Source: Anaerolineales bacterium UBA5797 (lineage in GTDB: Bacteria > Chloroflexota > Anaerolineae > Anaerolineales > Villigracilaceae). Taken from it: a stretch of 64,000 nt of DNA. The translations under genes and the position numbers were made by a program. Under the pieces are notes generated by a model. It saw only the letters and a list, made by a program, of their open reading frames with translations, did not search any database and was not told where the DNA came from. Of the stretch, positions 23,723 to 32,487 are shown piece by piece. How positions within the stretch are numbered: the stretch's first letter is position 1; every line of letters begins with the position of its first letter. The DNA is taken from positions 11,988-75,987 of the forward strand of contig DIDP01000070.1 in assembly GCA_002418205.1 (NCBI GenBank), read 5' to 3'.

Positions 23723-24760
23723 ATGAAGAAGTTGTACACTTTGCTTGCGGTGCTTTTGGTGGCCGCCATGCTTCTGCCAGCCTGCGCCCCGGCGGAAGCA
23801 GACTGCTCCAGCGAAGACGTGTTCTGCGTGGGTCTGGTGACGGACGTCGGCAAGATCAACGACAAGTCCTTCAACCAGTCCGCCTGGGAAGGCGTCCAGC
23901 GCGCTGAGAAGGAATTGGGCGCAAAGGTCCAGTACATCGAGACCGCTGACTCGAAGGATTATGACAAGAACATCGCCACCTTCGCAGACGAGAACTATGA
24001 CGTGATCGTAACCGTCGGTTTCGGCATGGGTGAAGCGACCGTCAAAGCCGCCGGGCTTTATCCGAATGTCAAGTTCATCGGCGTGGACCAGTTCCAGGCT
24101 GCTGAGACCCCGGGTGTTGTCGGTTTGAACTTCCCTGAGGACAACGCCGGCTTCCTCGTTGGCGCACTCGCTTCAATGATGAGCGAAAGTCACAAGATCG
24201 GCGCCGTGTGCGGTACCGATGCCGTTCCTCCGGTCTGGCGCTTTGGTGAAGGTTACAAAGCCGGCGCCGCCTATGCTGATGGCATGATGGGCTCCACCAC
24301 CGAGGTCTTTGTTGTGTATCACAGTGATGTCGGTTTCGACAAGACCTTTACCGATCCCGAATGGGGCGCTGCGACCGCCAAGTCCATGATGGACCAGGGC
24401 GCGGACGCGATCTTCGGTTGTGGTGGTATCACCGGCAACGGTGCGATCACCGCCGCCGCCCAGGCTGGCAAGTACGCCATTGGCGTGGACACCGACCAGT
24501 ATCTGACCCTGCCCGAGGCTGCACCTCGCATGCTCTCCAGCGCGATGAAGCTCATCACTCCGGGCGTCTTCGATCTGATCAAACTCGCCAAGGAAGGCAA
24601 CTTCCCGGTCGGTAACTATTTCGGCGCTGCCGGTTATGCTCCCTTCCATGATCTCGACAGCGAAGTCCCCGCTGAAGTGAAAGCGGAAATGGAAAAGATC
24701 AATGCCGGTCTGCTCGACGGCTCGATCAAGACCAACGTTCCTCCGGTTAAACCCGAATAA
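23723..24760 (+). CDS. BMP-family nucleoside-binding lipoprotein
   Basis: A 345-residue solute-binding lipoprotein of the basic membrane protein (PnrA-like) family, which binds purine and other nucleosides outside the membrane. The signal ends in LLPAC (Cys21). Family motifs: VGLVTDVGKINDKSFNQSAW (binding-site start), NYDVIVTVGFGMGEATVKAA, VVGLNFPEDNAGFLVGALAS and GCGGITGNGAITAAAQAGKY. The start is set by AAAGGAG 9 nt upstream of the ATG; the frame stays open for 16 more codons. First gene of a four-gene importer, followed by a hairpin that can reduce read-through to the permeases. Confidence 0.95.
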   Translation: MKKLYTLLAVLLVAAMLLPACAPAEADCSSEDVFCVGLVTDVGKINDKSFNQSAWEGVQRAEKELGAKVQYIETADSKDYDKNIATFADENYDVIVTVGFGMGEATVKAAGLYPNVKFIGVDQFQAAETPGVVGLNFPEDNAGFLVGALASMMSESHKIGAVCGTDAVPPVWRFGEGYKAGAAYADGMMGSTTEVFVVYHSDVGFDKTFTDPEWGAATAKSMMDQGADAIFGCGGITGNGAITAAAQAGKYAIGVDTDQYLTLPEAAPRMLSSAMKLITPGVFDLIKLAKEGNFPVGNYFGAAGYAPFHDLDSEVPAEVKAEMEKINAGLLDGSIKTNVPPVKPE

Positions 24761-24781
24761 GTCAGCAGGGTATGGTTTGTG

Positions 24782-24816
24782 AAAGGGAAAGAGGTTCCGC
24801 CTCTTTCCCTTTTTTG
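24782..24816 (+). terminator. Terminator between binding-protein and permease genes
   Basis: A 13-bp stem AAAGGGAAAGAGG / CCTCTTTCCCTTT with a short loop and a T-run, 22 nt after the stop of the binding protein. It is strong enough to end most transcripts and leave the membrane components at a lower level. Confidence 0.85.
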
Positions 24817-24864
24817 ATAGTTAAAATCGAATGGGAGAATCAACCGAACCATTACTGCAAGTGA

Positions 24865-24870
24865 TATAAT
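24865..24870 (+). promoter_or_regulatory. -10 box upstream of the permease genes
   Basis: A consensus TATAAT 31 nt before the permease ATG at 24902; the -35 is weak. It could give the permease-ATPase genes a separate transcript. Confidence 0.45.
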
Positions 24871-24901
24871 TCTCAATCATCATGGCTCGACCGGAGACCT
24901 C

Positions 24902-26029
24902 ATGCAGGTAGACACAACCTCAAAATCACCCTCGCAGGGTATTCTGCGATCAGCGCTCGATGCCATACTCATTCCCTTTCTGGCGATCCTGACCGCAGTC
25001 ATTTTGGGTGGAATTATCATCGCCGTTGTAAGAGGCAATCCCTTTCTGGCATATTACGGCTTAATCCAGGGATCGTTCGGCTCTGCAAAAGCACTGAGCG
25101 AGACGGCGGTCTGGGCAACGCCCTATATTTTTGCAGGGCTCGCGGTGGCACTTGCCTTTAAGGGAGGGCTGTTCAATATTGGCGCAGAGGGACAGTTGGC
25201 TCTTGGAGCGGTATTTTCCGCATTGATCGGATATGCCCTGCCGGAATGGCTGGGGAGGGATATCCCCTTGATCATTCACCTCCCCCTGACAATCATCATC
25301 GGAATGGCGGCAGGCGCATTTTGGGCTGCGATCGTTGGATTTCTCAAGGCATATACAGGCGGGCACGAAGTCATCAATACGATCATGATGAACTACATTG
25401 CCTTGAACACAATCTCCTACCTCCTCAACGGTCCCATGAAGGACAGGGATCCCAACAATGTGATCGCGCGGACGCCGCTTATCGCAGACAGCGCGCGCAT
25501 GCCAGCCATTTTCGAGGGATTTCGCATCCATTGGGGATTTGTCCTTGCGCTGCTCATTGCTCTCCTTGTCTGGTGGATCCTCAACAAGACGACTCTCGGC
25601 TTTGAAATCCGGACTGTGGGCTCCAACCCCGATGCGGCAAAGTACGCGGGCATCAATGTAAAACGCACGATCATCATTACCATGACGCTTTCCGGCATGC
25701 TGGCTGGCATGGCAGGCGCGCTGGAGGTGACCGGATTGAACTTCCGGCACGAACTCGGCTTTTCGATCGGCTACGGGTTCGATGCGATTGCCATTGCCCT
25801 GCTTGGCAAGTCGCATCCCCTGGGTGTGGTGCTGGCATCCATCCTGTTTGCGGCAATGCGCAATGGCGCCACGCGTATGCAGTTCCTGACCCAATTACCT
25901 GTTGATTTGATTTCCGTGCTTCAGGCTCTCATCCTTCTATTCGTCGCGGCGGATGCCATCATTCGATATATCTATCGCATCAAATCGAAGGGTGAACGCG
26001 TCGTGTTGACCCGCGGTTGGGGAGGATAA
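24902..26029 (+). CDS. Nucleoside ABC importer permease 1
   Basis: A 375-residue permease of the BPD_transp_2 (LivH/RbsC-like) fold, partner of BMP-type binding proteins (the YufP/NupP position). Several hydrophobic helices; the family stretch FKGGLFNIGAEGQLALGAVF, the GGHEVINTIMMNYIALNTI loop and the coupling region with PDAAKYAGINVKRTII are typical. The chain has a longer N-terminal cytoplasmic start and a loop of about 35 residues after helix 5 (GPMKDRDPNNVIARTPLIAD), as in this subgroup. GGAG lies 5 nt before the ATG. It overlaps nothing and is followed 9 nt later by the second permease. Confidence 0.93.
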   Translation: MQVDTTSKSPSQGILRSALDAILIPFLAILTAVILGGIIIAVVRGNPFLAYYGLIQGSFGSAKALSETAVWATPYIFAGLAVALAFKGGLFNIGAEGQLALGAVFSALIGYALPEWLGRDIPLIIHLPLTIIIGMAAGAFWAAIVGFLKAYTGGHEVINTIMMNYIALNTISYLLNGPMKDRDPNNVIARTPLIADSARMPAIFEGFRIHWGFVLALLIALLVWWILNKTTLGFEIRTVGSNPDAAKYAGINVKRTIIITMTLSGMLAGMAGALEVTGLNFRHELGFSIGYGFDAIAIALLGKSHPLGVVLASILFAAMRNGATRMQFLTQLPVDLISVLQALILLFVAADAIIRYIYRIKSKGERVVLTRGWGG

Positions 26030-26038
26030 GGAGTATCC

Positions 26039-27151
26039 ATGGATCTGAGACGTTTCGGTTTTATCCTTCTGGTCATCATCGTTCTTTTTGGGGTTGTGGT
26101 CTATATCGGAGAGGTGAAGGTCGCCCCCATTGTGATCATCACCAGCATGCTGGCTACGACGATCGCAGTGGCTACGCCGCTCTCCCTCGGTGCGCTGGCT
26201 GGTCTGTTCTGCGAACGTTCGGGCGTGGTCAATATCGGCATCGAAGGGATGATGCTATCCTCGGCTTTCTTCGGCTGGCTGGGCGCGATCTACATGTATC
26301 ACGTGTTCGGGTTTCCCATCGGTGTCAGTGTCTGGTCGGGCGTGTTCTTTGCCATGCTTTCCGGCATGTTGATGGGACTCCTGCTGGCGGTGCTATCCAT
26401 CACATACAAGGTGGATCAGATCATCGGCGGGACGGTGATCAATATCCTCGCGGTGGGACTGACCGGCTTTCTGAACCGTCAATTATTCTTCGGGCGTGGG
26501 AGCGTGTTCGGTGGTCATGTTCCAAACTCTCCCGGCGTGCTCCCCACCATTCATGTTCCCATAACAGAGATCTTTTCGCCGCTCTGCGGGTCATCGGCTG
26601 ACTGTCTTCAGGTTGTGACCTCGATCAACAAGGTCTTCGACCAAAAGCCGATCGCCATCAGCGCCATCCTGCTTGTATTCATCGCCCACTATGTGATCTT
26701 CTATACCCGCTGGGGTCTGCGGACACGCGCCGTGGGTGAGCATCCGAAAGCCGCGGATACCGTGGGCATCAATGTCATTAAGATGCGCTATTTGAGCGTC
26801 ACGATCGGCGGCGCGCTGGCAGGACTTGCAGGCGCATATTTCACGATCGAGTCAGTGCCATCCTTCGAACCGTTGCTTACGAACGGGCGCGGTTTCATTT
26901 CGCTTGCCGCCCTGATCTTCGGAAACTGGACTCCCATCGGCGCATGGACGGCGGCGCTGGTCTTCGGCGCGTCACAGGCGCTGAACATCAACCTGCAACT
27001 CTTCCGGGATGTCATCCCGCCCCAACTGGCGTTCCTGCAACAGTCCTACGTTGTCGGTCTGGTTCCATATATCCTGACCATGATCATCCTGACCGGTATC
27101 ATCGGCAAGACGACCCCACCCGCGGCAGACGGCGTGCCTTACGAGAAATAA
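26039..27151 (+). CDS. Nucleoside ABC importer permease 2
   Basis: A 370-residue permease of the same fold as its neighbour (YufQ/NupQ position). Signatures: LGALAGLFCERSGVVNIGIE near residue 55-75 and the coupling segment EHPKAADTVGINVIKMRYLS, with about ten hydrophobic helices. An external loop (residues about 165-210) contains two cysteines (PLCGSSADCLQ). GGAG precedes the ATG by 7 nt. It heterodimerises with permease 1 and is followed by the ATPase after 1 nt. Confidence 0.93.
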   Translation: MDLRRFGFILLVIIVLFGVVVYIGEVKVAPIVIITSMLATTIAVATPLSLGALAGLFCERSGVVNIGIEGMMLSSAFFGWLGAIYMYHVFGFPIGVSVWSGVFFAMLSGMLMGLLLAVLSITYKVDQIIGGTVINILAVGLTGFLNRQLFFGRGSVFGGHVPNSPGVLPTIHVPITEIFSPLCGSSADCLQVVTSINKVFDQKPIAISAILLVFIAHYVIFYTRWGLRTRAVGEHPKAADTVGINVIKMRYLSVTIGGALAGLAGAYFTIESVPSFEPLLTNGRGFISLAALIFGNWTPIGAWTAALVFGASQALNINLQLFRDVIPPQLAFLQQSYVVGLVPYILTMIILTGIIGKTTPPAADGVPYEK

Positions 27152-27152
27152 C

Positions 27153-28712
27153 ATGGCAAACAAAGAAATTGTCCTTGAAGCAAAAGGCATCACCAAAAAA
27201 TTCCCGGGCGTTCTGGCGAACGACGAGGTGGATTTCGATCTGTACAGGGGCGAGATCCATGCCCTGCTCGGTGAGAACGGTGCGGGCAAATCCACATTGA
27301 TGAACGTTCTCTACGGGCTTTATAAACCGGATTCAGGGGAGGTAAAGGTCGAGGGGAACCTGATGCAGCTCGATTCGCCGCGCGATGCGATCCATCACGG
27401 CGTTGGCATGGTACACCAGCACTTCATGCTCATCCCGGTCTTCACAGTGACGGAGAACATCATGCTCGGCGCAGAGACGGATCACCGTGCAAAGCCGAAC
27501 GAGATGCCGCTCGTCAAACTGGACCGCAAAGAGGTCGCGCAAAAAGTTGCCGCCCTCTCGCATCAATACGGACTGGATGTTGATCCCGAGGCAACCGTCG
27601 GCAACCTGCCCGTGGGTCTTCAACAACGCGTCGAGATCGTCAAAGCGCTCTACCGCAACGCAAAGATTCTCATCCTCGATGAGCCGACGGCGGTGCTGAC
27701 ACCCCAGGAGGCGGAGGACCTCTTCCGCATCATGCACGAACTGACCGACAAGGGCGTTTCGATCATCTTCATCACGCACAAGCTCAAGGAAGTGTTGAAG
27801 GTCGCAGATCGGATCACCGTCATGCGGGCAGGACGCGTGGTGGGAACCGCAACCCCGAAGGAAAGCACCGAGCAAAGTCTCGCAGAAATGATGGTGGGGC
27901 GCGAGGTCATCCTGACCGTGCAAAAGAAACCCGCCCAACCCACCGATGTGGTTTTGGAGGTGAATGATCTGCGGGTGAAGGATGTGCGCGGTCTTGAATC
28001 GGTGCGCGGTGTCTCCTTCGAGGTGCGCGCAGGCGAGGTGCTTGGGATTGCAGGCGTTCAGGGGAATGGGCAGACCGAACTGGCGGAAGCGCTCACCGGA
28101 CTGCGCCACATTGAAAGCGGGCATTTCACACTATCAGGCAGAGACCTGACTGGCAGACCGCCGCGTCCGATCACTGAAACGGGCCTGGCGCATATCCCCG
28201 AAGACCGCCAGCGGCATGGACTGGTCCTTTCCTACAGCGTGGCGGATAACATGGTGCTGTGCGATTATTATCAGCCGCGTTTTTCCAGGGGCATCGTCAT
28301 CCAGCAAAACCAGGTGGATGCCAACGCGCAAAAGCTGATCAAGGAGTATGATGTCCGCACGCCCTCGGCTTTTGTTTCAGCGGGGAAACTTTCCGGCGGG
28401 AATCAGCAGAAGGTGATCGTGGCGCGCGAACTCAGCCGCCCCGTAAAACTGGTGATCGCCTCGCAACCGACCCGCGGGCTGGATGTCGGTTCGATCGAAT
28501 ATATCCACAAACAGATCATTGCCATGCGCGACCGCGGCGTGGCGGTCCTGCTCATCTCAGCCGAACTGGACGAGATCATGTCGTTATCGGACCGGATCGC
28601 GGTGATGTATCGCGGCGAGATCGTCGCCACCGTGGACCGCAAGGATGCCACCCGCGAACAATTGGGATTGTGGATGGCTGGGGCACACGAAACAGCCTCA
28701 AGTCCGGCCTGA
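27153..28712 (+). CDS. Nucleoside ABC importer ATPase (double domain)
   Basis: A 519-residue ATPase with two fused nucleotide-binding domains (YufO/RbsA type). Domain 1 (residues about 5-240) has Walker A GENGAGKSTLMN, the variant signature LPVGLQQRVEIVKALYR and Walker B ILILDEPTAVLTPQE. Domain 2 (about 265-510) has a degenerate Walker A (GVQGNGQTELAEAL), the canonical signature LSGGNQQKVIVARELS and a degenerate Walker B (LVIASQPTRGLD). This asymmetry is usual in the family. It sits on the cytoplasmic face and drives the two permeases. The start follows the previous stop by 1 nt, so it is translationally coupled. Confidence 0.95.
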   Translation: MANKEIVLEAKGITKKFPGVLANDEVDFDLYRGEIHALLGENGAGKSTLMNVLYGLYKPDSGEVKVEGNLMQLDSPRDAIHHGVGMVHQHFMLIPVFTVTENIMLGAETDHRAKPNEMPLVKLDRKEVAQKVAALSHQYGLDVDPEATVGNLPVGLQQRVEIVKALYRNAKILILDEPTAVLTPQEAEDLFRIMHELTDKGVSIIFITHKLKEVLKVADRITVMRAGRVVGTATPKESTEQSLAEMMVGREVILTVQKKPAQPTDVVLEVNDLRVKDVRGLESVRGVSFEVRAGEVLGIAGVQGNGQTELAEALTGLRHIESGHFTLSGRDLTGRPPRPITETGLAHIPEDRQRHGLVLSYSVADNMVLCDYYQPRFSRGIVIQQNQVDANAQKLIKEYDVRTPSAFVSAGKLSGGNQQKVIVARELSRPVKLVIASQPTRGLDVGSIEYIHKQIIAMRDRGVAVLLISAELDEIMSLSDRIAVMYRGEIVATVDRKDATREQLGLWMAGAHETASSPA

Positions 28713-28740
28713 ACCGGGTTTAGGTCATCATCAAGTATGC

Positions 28741-28769
28741 AACGGGAGTCGTCATCCGGCTCCCGTTTT
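28741..28769 (+). terminator. Terminator of the nucleoside importer operon
   Basis: An 8-bp stem AACGGGAG / CTCCCGTT with an 11-nt loop followed by a short T tract, 28 nt after the ATPase stop. Confidence 0.65.
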
Positions 28770-28845
28770 GATTCTGTAGGAACAAAGGGGAATGTGGTTT
28801 CGTCTTCGTTGGTGTAAAATAATTATTGTATAAGAGGAGAAGAAA

Positions 28846-29970
28846 ATGTCCAGGTTCATTCGCAACGTTTTTCTTTTGAGCATCGTCGTCGTATTGATCC
28901 TCTCTGCCTGCAACCTGCCTTCCAGAACACCTGCAACCGAGGATCCGAATGTTGTATTCACACAAGCCGCGTTGACGGTCCAGGCGCAGTTGACACAGTC
29001 GGTGCCGTTCAATACCCCCACCCTGCCGCCGCCCCCTGCCACAAATACGGCAGTGATCCTGCCAACCGCGACTGTGGCAGTTGCAACGAACACTCCGGTC
29101 TTATCCGCCACTCCGATCTGCGATCAGGCACAATTCGTAAAAGATGTGACAATTCCAGATGGCACCCTGATCGCGCCGGGCACTTCGTTCAAGAAGACCT
29201 GGAGGCTGAGGAACACCGGCACATGCACGTGGTCGGGCTATACCCTTGTCTTCGACAAGGGAGAGGCAATGTCTCCTGTGATCGACCCGATCCCGACGGT
29301 TGCCCCGGGGCAGGAGGTGGATGTATCCGTGACTTTCACCGCGCCGACAACGAACGATACCTATCGCAGTTATTGGCGCATCCGCAATCCATCCGGTGTT
29401 TTACTGCCAGTGGCAGGTGGAAACGAGGGTAAATCGTTCTTCGTGGAGATCCAGGTCGGTGTCTCAAGTTCCGGTTATGACTTTTACACCAAAGCCCCTT
29501 CTGCCGCCTGGATTAGCGGTGCCGGTAACCTGACCTTTGGCGGACCCGATACAGATGCAAACGGATTCGTGATGTACAGGGACGGGAAGAAACTCGAAGA
29601 TGGCACATCCCCTGTAAAAATTCTGGAGACTCATCCCCAGTGGGTCAACGATGGAGTGATCACGGGACGTTATCCTGCCTACACCGTGGTTTCAGGAGAG
29701 CACTTCACTGCCAGGATCGGTTTCCTTGCCCTCTCTGATGGAACCTGCGGCACAGGCAATGCAAAATTCCAATTGAATTACCGGGAGGGCGGCACGCTCA
29801 AACCCTTCAAGGAATGGACGGAAACCTGCGACGGGAACATGAACACTATCGATCTGGATTTGAGCAGCCTGGCCGGAAAGACCGTCGAATTCGTCCTGGC
29901 GGTTCTGGCTAACGGTTCAGCTGGACAGGATTGGGCGGTGTGGGTCAAACCACAAATTGCAATTCCTTAG
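28846..29970 (+). CDS. NBR1-Ig lipoprotein 1 with jelly-roll-like C-terminal module
   Basis: A 374-residue surface lipoprotein. The signal ends in LILSAC (Cys22). Residues about 25-85 are a P/T-rich stalk. Residues about 92-205 are an Ig-like domain of the NBR1 (four-tryptophan) type: CDQAQFVKDVTIPDGT, then FKKTWRLRNTGTCTWSGYTL and SYWRIRNPSG. Residues about 212-374 form a second module that also occurs in the genes at 31081 and 54734; it ends LAGKTVEFVLAVLANGSAGQ, which resembles carbohydrate-binding jelly-roll domains. GAGGAG precedes the ATG. First of five successive NBR1-Ig lipoproteins. A role in surface adhesion or polymer binding is inferred, not shown. Confidence 0.85.
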   Translation: MSRFIRNVFLLSIVVVLILSACNLPSRTPATEDPNVVFTQAALTVQAQLTQSVPFNTPTLPPPPATNTAVILPTATVAVATNTPVLSATPICDQAQFVKDVTIPDGTLIAPGTSFKKTWRLRNTGTCTWSGYTLVFDKGEAMSPVIDPIPTVAPGQEVDVSVTFTAPTTNDTYRSYWRIRNPSGVLLPVAGGNEGKSFFVEIQVGVSSSGYDFYTKAPSAAWISGAGNLTFGGPDTDANGFVMYRDGKKLEDGTSPVKILETHPQWVNDGVITGRYPAYTVVSGEHFTARIGFLALSDGTCGTGNAKFQLNYREGGTLKPFKEWTETCDGNMNTIDLDLSSLAGKTVEFVLAVLANGSAGQDWAVWVKPQIAIP

Positions 29971-29980
29971 TAATCTCTAA

Positions 29981-30012
29981 TGTGCCCGGTTTTGAACCGG
30001 GCACATTTTTTT
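29981..30012 (+). terminator. Terminator after NBR1-Ig lipoprotein 1
   Basis: An 11-bp perfect stem TGTGCCCGGTT / AACCGGGCACA with a 3-nt loop and seven T residues. Confidence 0.93.
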
Positions 30013-30020
30013 GAAAACGG

Positions 30021-30026
30021 TATAAT
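30021..30026 (+). promoter_or_regulatory. -10 box of NBR1-Ig lipoprotein 2
   Basis: A consensus TATAAT 34 nt before the ATG at 30061, directly after the preceding terminator; AAAGGA lies 6 nt before the start. The -35 is not clear. Confidence 0.5.
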
Positions 30027-30060
30027 GATTTGCTCTAGAACCGCCAAGAAAGGAATTTGA

Positions 30061-30981
30061 ATGTTCGTTCGTAAATACAAATTACTTCTTTTGTTTGTGG
30101 GGCTTACATTGATATTTGCTTCGTGCGGCACATCCCCGCAAACCGAAGCGGAGATTTCCACTGCTGTGGCGCAAACCGTTCAGGCGCAGAACTCCCTGAC
30201 AAAGATAGCAAACGTACCCACACAAACGCCAAAACCGCCCACGGTTGAAGTTTCATCCACGCCTGAAAATGCTCAGACAGCAACTTCCGCTCCCATTGGG
30301 AATCCGGGCTGTACGGTCTCTGCAAGTCTGATCGGGGAGAACCCGCCGGACAATGTGTTGGTCAAGCCCGGCGAACTCTTCTGGAAGACCTGGACATTAC
30401 AGAACACCGGCACATGCACCTGGAACACCTCCTACAACCTGGTGTTCTGGGACGGTGATCTGATGGGCGGGCTGACGTCTTATCCGTTGCCCGAACCGGT
30501 GGCTCCCAACGAGACCAAGGATATTTCCATCTATTTGAAAGCTCCCGAGGTGGAAGGGACCGCCACCGGATACTGGCGCATCCAAACCCCGTGGGGTACG
30601 AACTTCGGAGTCGGCTCGGGGGACGCGTCCTTTTACGTGCAGGTCAACGTCTCGACCCAACAGGAGTATGGAATCACAAACGTGAGCTATAACCTGGTCC
30701 GCGACCCCTTGACGGGCTGCCCGACCAACGTGAGATACACTGTCTATGCCACGATCACGACCAATGGTCCCTTCGCGTTCGATTATTACTGGGATCAAAG
30801 CGACGGGAACGAAAGCAGCGTAAAGACCATCACATTGAAGGAAGCCGGGAGCGTCACCCTCAACCGCGAGTGGATGATCGGCAAGGGCGACAGCCCCAAC
30901 CCGCGCTGGATACAGCTCATCGTTACCGGACCGGAGTATCAGGAATACGACAAGGTAACGATCCTGAACAATTGCCCCTGA
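30061..30981 (+). CDS. NBR1-Ig lipoprotein 2
   Basis: A 306-residue lipoprotein. The signal ends in LIFASC (Cys22), then a stalk with TQTPKPPTVEV. The NBR1-type domain is at about residues 80-200 (FWKTWTLQNTGTCTWNTSYN and GYWRIQTPWGTNFG). The C-terminal 100 residues (YGITNVSYNLVRDPLTGCPT onwards) are a different beta-rich, Ig-like domain with a cysteine at each end; they are not the jelly-roll-like module of the flanking genes. A monocistron, to judge from the -10 box before it and the terminator after it. Confidence 0.83.
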   Translation: MFVRKYKLLLLFVGLTLIFASCGTSPQTEAEISTAVAQTVQAQNSLTKIANVPTQTPKPPTVEVSSTPENAQTATSAPIGNPGCTVSASLIGENPPDNVLVKPGELFWKTWTLQNTGTCTWNTSYNLVFWDGDLMGGLTSYPLPEPVAPNETKDISIYLKAPEVEGTATGYWRIQTPWGTNFGVGSGDASFYVQVNVSTQQEYGITNVSYNLVRDPLTGCPTNVRYTVYATITTNGPFAFDYYWDQSDGNESSVKTITLKEAGSVTLNREWMIGKGDSPNPRWIQLIVTGPEYQEYDKVTILNNCP

Positions 30982-30988
30982 AAGGAGC

Positions 30989-31021
30989 AAAATGCCGAAG
31001 CCTGAAACTTCGGCATTTTTT
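30989..31021 (+). terminator. Terminator after NBR1-Ig lipoprotein 2
   Basis: A 12-bp stem AAAATGCCGAAG / CTTCGGCATTTT with a 7-nt loop and a T-run. Confidence 0.92.
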
Positions 31022-31080
31022 ATTGGAACCCCGGGGTCACTTGGAACGTCCTAACCTCTGACAAAAATGGAGATGTTCAC

Positions 31081-32388
31081 ATGTCATTTAACCGTGTAAA
31101 AAAACTGCTAATCCCACTGGTGGCACTTGGAGTCACTCTGGCATGTGGACCGTTCAGCGCCGTCACACCCCAGCCCGCGGCAACCTTGAACTCGCTATAC
31201 ACAGCTGCGGCAGAGACCTTGAATGCCATGTCCACCCAGGGCGCGGCGACACAACCCTCACCCACCGCCACGCTCTCCATCTCCACGCCCACCCCGCTCG
31301 CGTTCGAGACTTTCACGCCCGTGCCTCCGCTGCAGCCTGTCGTCAGGTGTGACGCGGCTTCGTTTGTCTCGGATGTGACCTATCCCGATGGAACGGTCGT
31401 CAGCCGGGGGAACACCTTTACAAAGACCTGGCGCATCAAGAACACAGGCACATGCACGTGGACGAACTCCTATGCTCTCGTGTTCGTTAGCGGAGAAAAG
31501 TTCGGGGCAAAGAACGCCGTCTCGCTGCAGACCAGCGTCGAGCCCGGAAAGACCGTTGACCTGTCCGTCCAGTTGACCGCGCCAAACCAGGACGGTCGCT
31601 ATCGAGGGTTCTGGCAACTGCGCAATGCATCCGGCGTTGTGTTCGGGTTTGGCACATCTGGCGATGCAAAGATCTACGTGGATGTGAATGTCAGCGGTTA
31701 TACGGTCACCGGCTATGACCTTGCCGCGAATCTGTGCGATGCCAACTGGCGGAACGCGGATAAGAAACTGCCCTGCCCGGGCACGGATGGTGACAAGGAT
31801 GGCTTTGCCATCGTAATGGACAAACCCAGGATGGAGGATGGCGATGTGAGAGGCATCGGCTTGCTCACCCATCCGCAACAGGTAAGGGACGGTTTGATCA
31901 TCGGCAAGTATGCCCCCATCACCATCCAGCAGGGAGATCACTTCCGGGCGCTCATCGGCTGTTTATACAAAGCCAACGACTGCAACATGATCTTCAAGCT
32001 CGATTATCAGATCGGCGACAATCAGATCAGATCGCTCGGGCAATGGCACGAAATCTATGAAGGCGAATATTTTCCGATCGATATCGACCTCAGTTTCCTG
32101 AGCGGGCAAAACGTCCGGTTCATTTTGACGGTGTTCGCCAATGGCTCCGCGCATGAAGACTATGCCTTGTGGGTCAACCCGCGCATCACCCGGCAAAGTT
32201 CCAAACCGCCCACTGCGACGTTCACCCCGACTCCCTCCCCAACGGTCACTGCCACCGCCACACAGACTCTAACCGCCACTGCAACCGCCACCGCCACACA
32301 GACCCTGACGCCCACGGCAACAGAGACACCCACAGAAACACCCACGCAGACGCCCACTGCAACGTCATCGACCGACCCTGGGGGATGA
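31081..32388 (+). CDS. NBR1-Ig lipoprotein 3 with jelly-roll-like module and P/T tail
   Basis: A 435-residue lipoprotein. The signal ends in GVTLAC (Cys22). The NBR1-type domain at about residues 83-195 contains FTKTWRIKNTGTCTWTNSYA and GFWQLRNASG. The ~170-residue module at about 205-385 has NWRNADKKLPCPGTDGDKDG, DHFRALIGCLYKANDCNMIF and LSGQNVRFILTVFANGSAHE. It ends with about 50 residues of almost pure Pro/Thr/Ala repeats (TATATQTLTATATATATQ), an unusual C-terminal rather than internal stalk; this could contact peptidoglycan or be a glycosylation target. GGAG precedes the ATG. The module order matches the first half of the large secreted protein at 54734. Confidence 0.84.
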   Translation: MSFNRVKKLLIPLVALGVTLACGPFSAVTPQPAATLNSLYTAAAETLNAMSTQGAATQPSPTATLSISTPTPLAFETFTPVPPLQPVVRCDAASFVSDVTYPDGTVVSRGNTFTKTWRIKNTGTCTWTNSYALVFVSGEKFGAKNAVSLQTSVEPGKTVDLSVQLTAPNQDGRYRGFWQLRNASGVVFGFGTSGDAKIYVDVNVSGYTVTGYDLAANLCDANWRNADKKLPCPGTDGDKDGFAIVMDKPRMEDGDVRGIGLLTHPQQVRDGLIIGKYAPITIQQGDHFRALIGCLYKANDCNMIFKLDYQIGDNQIRSLGQWHEIYEGEYFPIDIDLSFLSGQNVRFILTVFANGSAHEDYALWVNPRITRQSSKPPTATFTPTPSPTVTATATQTLTATATATATQTLTPTATETPTETPTQTPTATSSTDPGG

Positions 32389-32410
32389 ATCCTTCAAATC
32401 CGCCTTGCAG

Positions 32411-32454
32411 TATAATGATATTGGAAACGCGCAGGCAGGTTGTGCGTTTCCAAT
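32411..32454 (+). promoter_or_regulatory. -10 box and leader hairpin of NBR1-Ig lipoprotein 4
   Basis: TATAAT (32411-32416) is followed at once by an 11-bp hairpin (ATTGGAAACGC at 32420-32430 with GCGTTTCCAAT at 32444-32454). The hairpin would form the 5' end of the transcript and could stabilise it; it could instead be a weak terminator for the gene upstream. Confidence 0.4.
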
Positions 32455-32487
32455 AGACTTTGAACATTACTTGATGGAGGTACCCTC

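Noticed and set aside
24882..24911. Nine-codon frame (MARPETSCR) just before the nucleoside permease
   Set aside because: It follows the TATAAT box closely, but there is no ribosome site and no overlap that would make coupling plausible.
32210..32370. Short tandem repeat of ACCGCCAC-type units
   Set aside because: It encodes the P/T-rich C-terminal tail of a lipoprotein; the repetition follows from the amino-acid composition and is not a CRISPR or VNTR with regular spacers.
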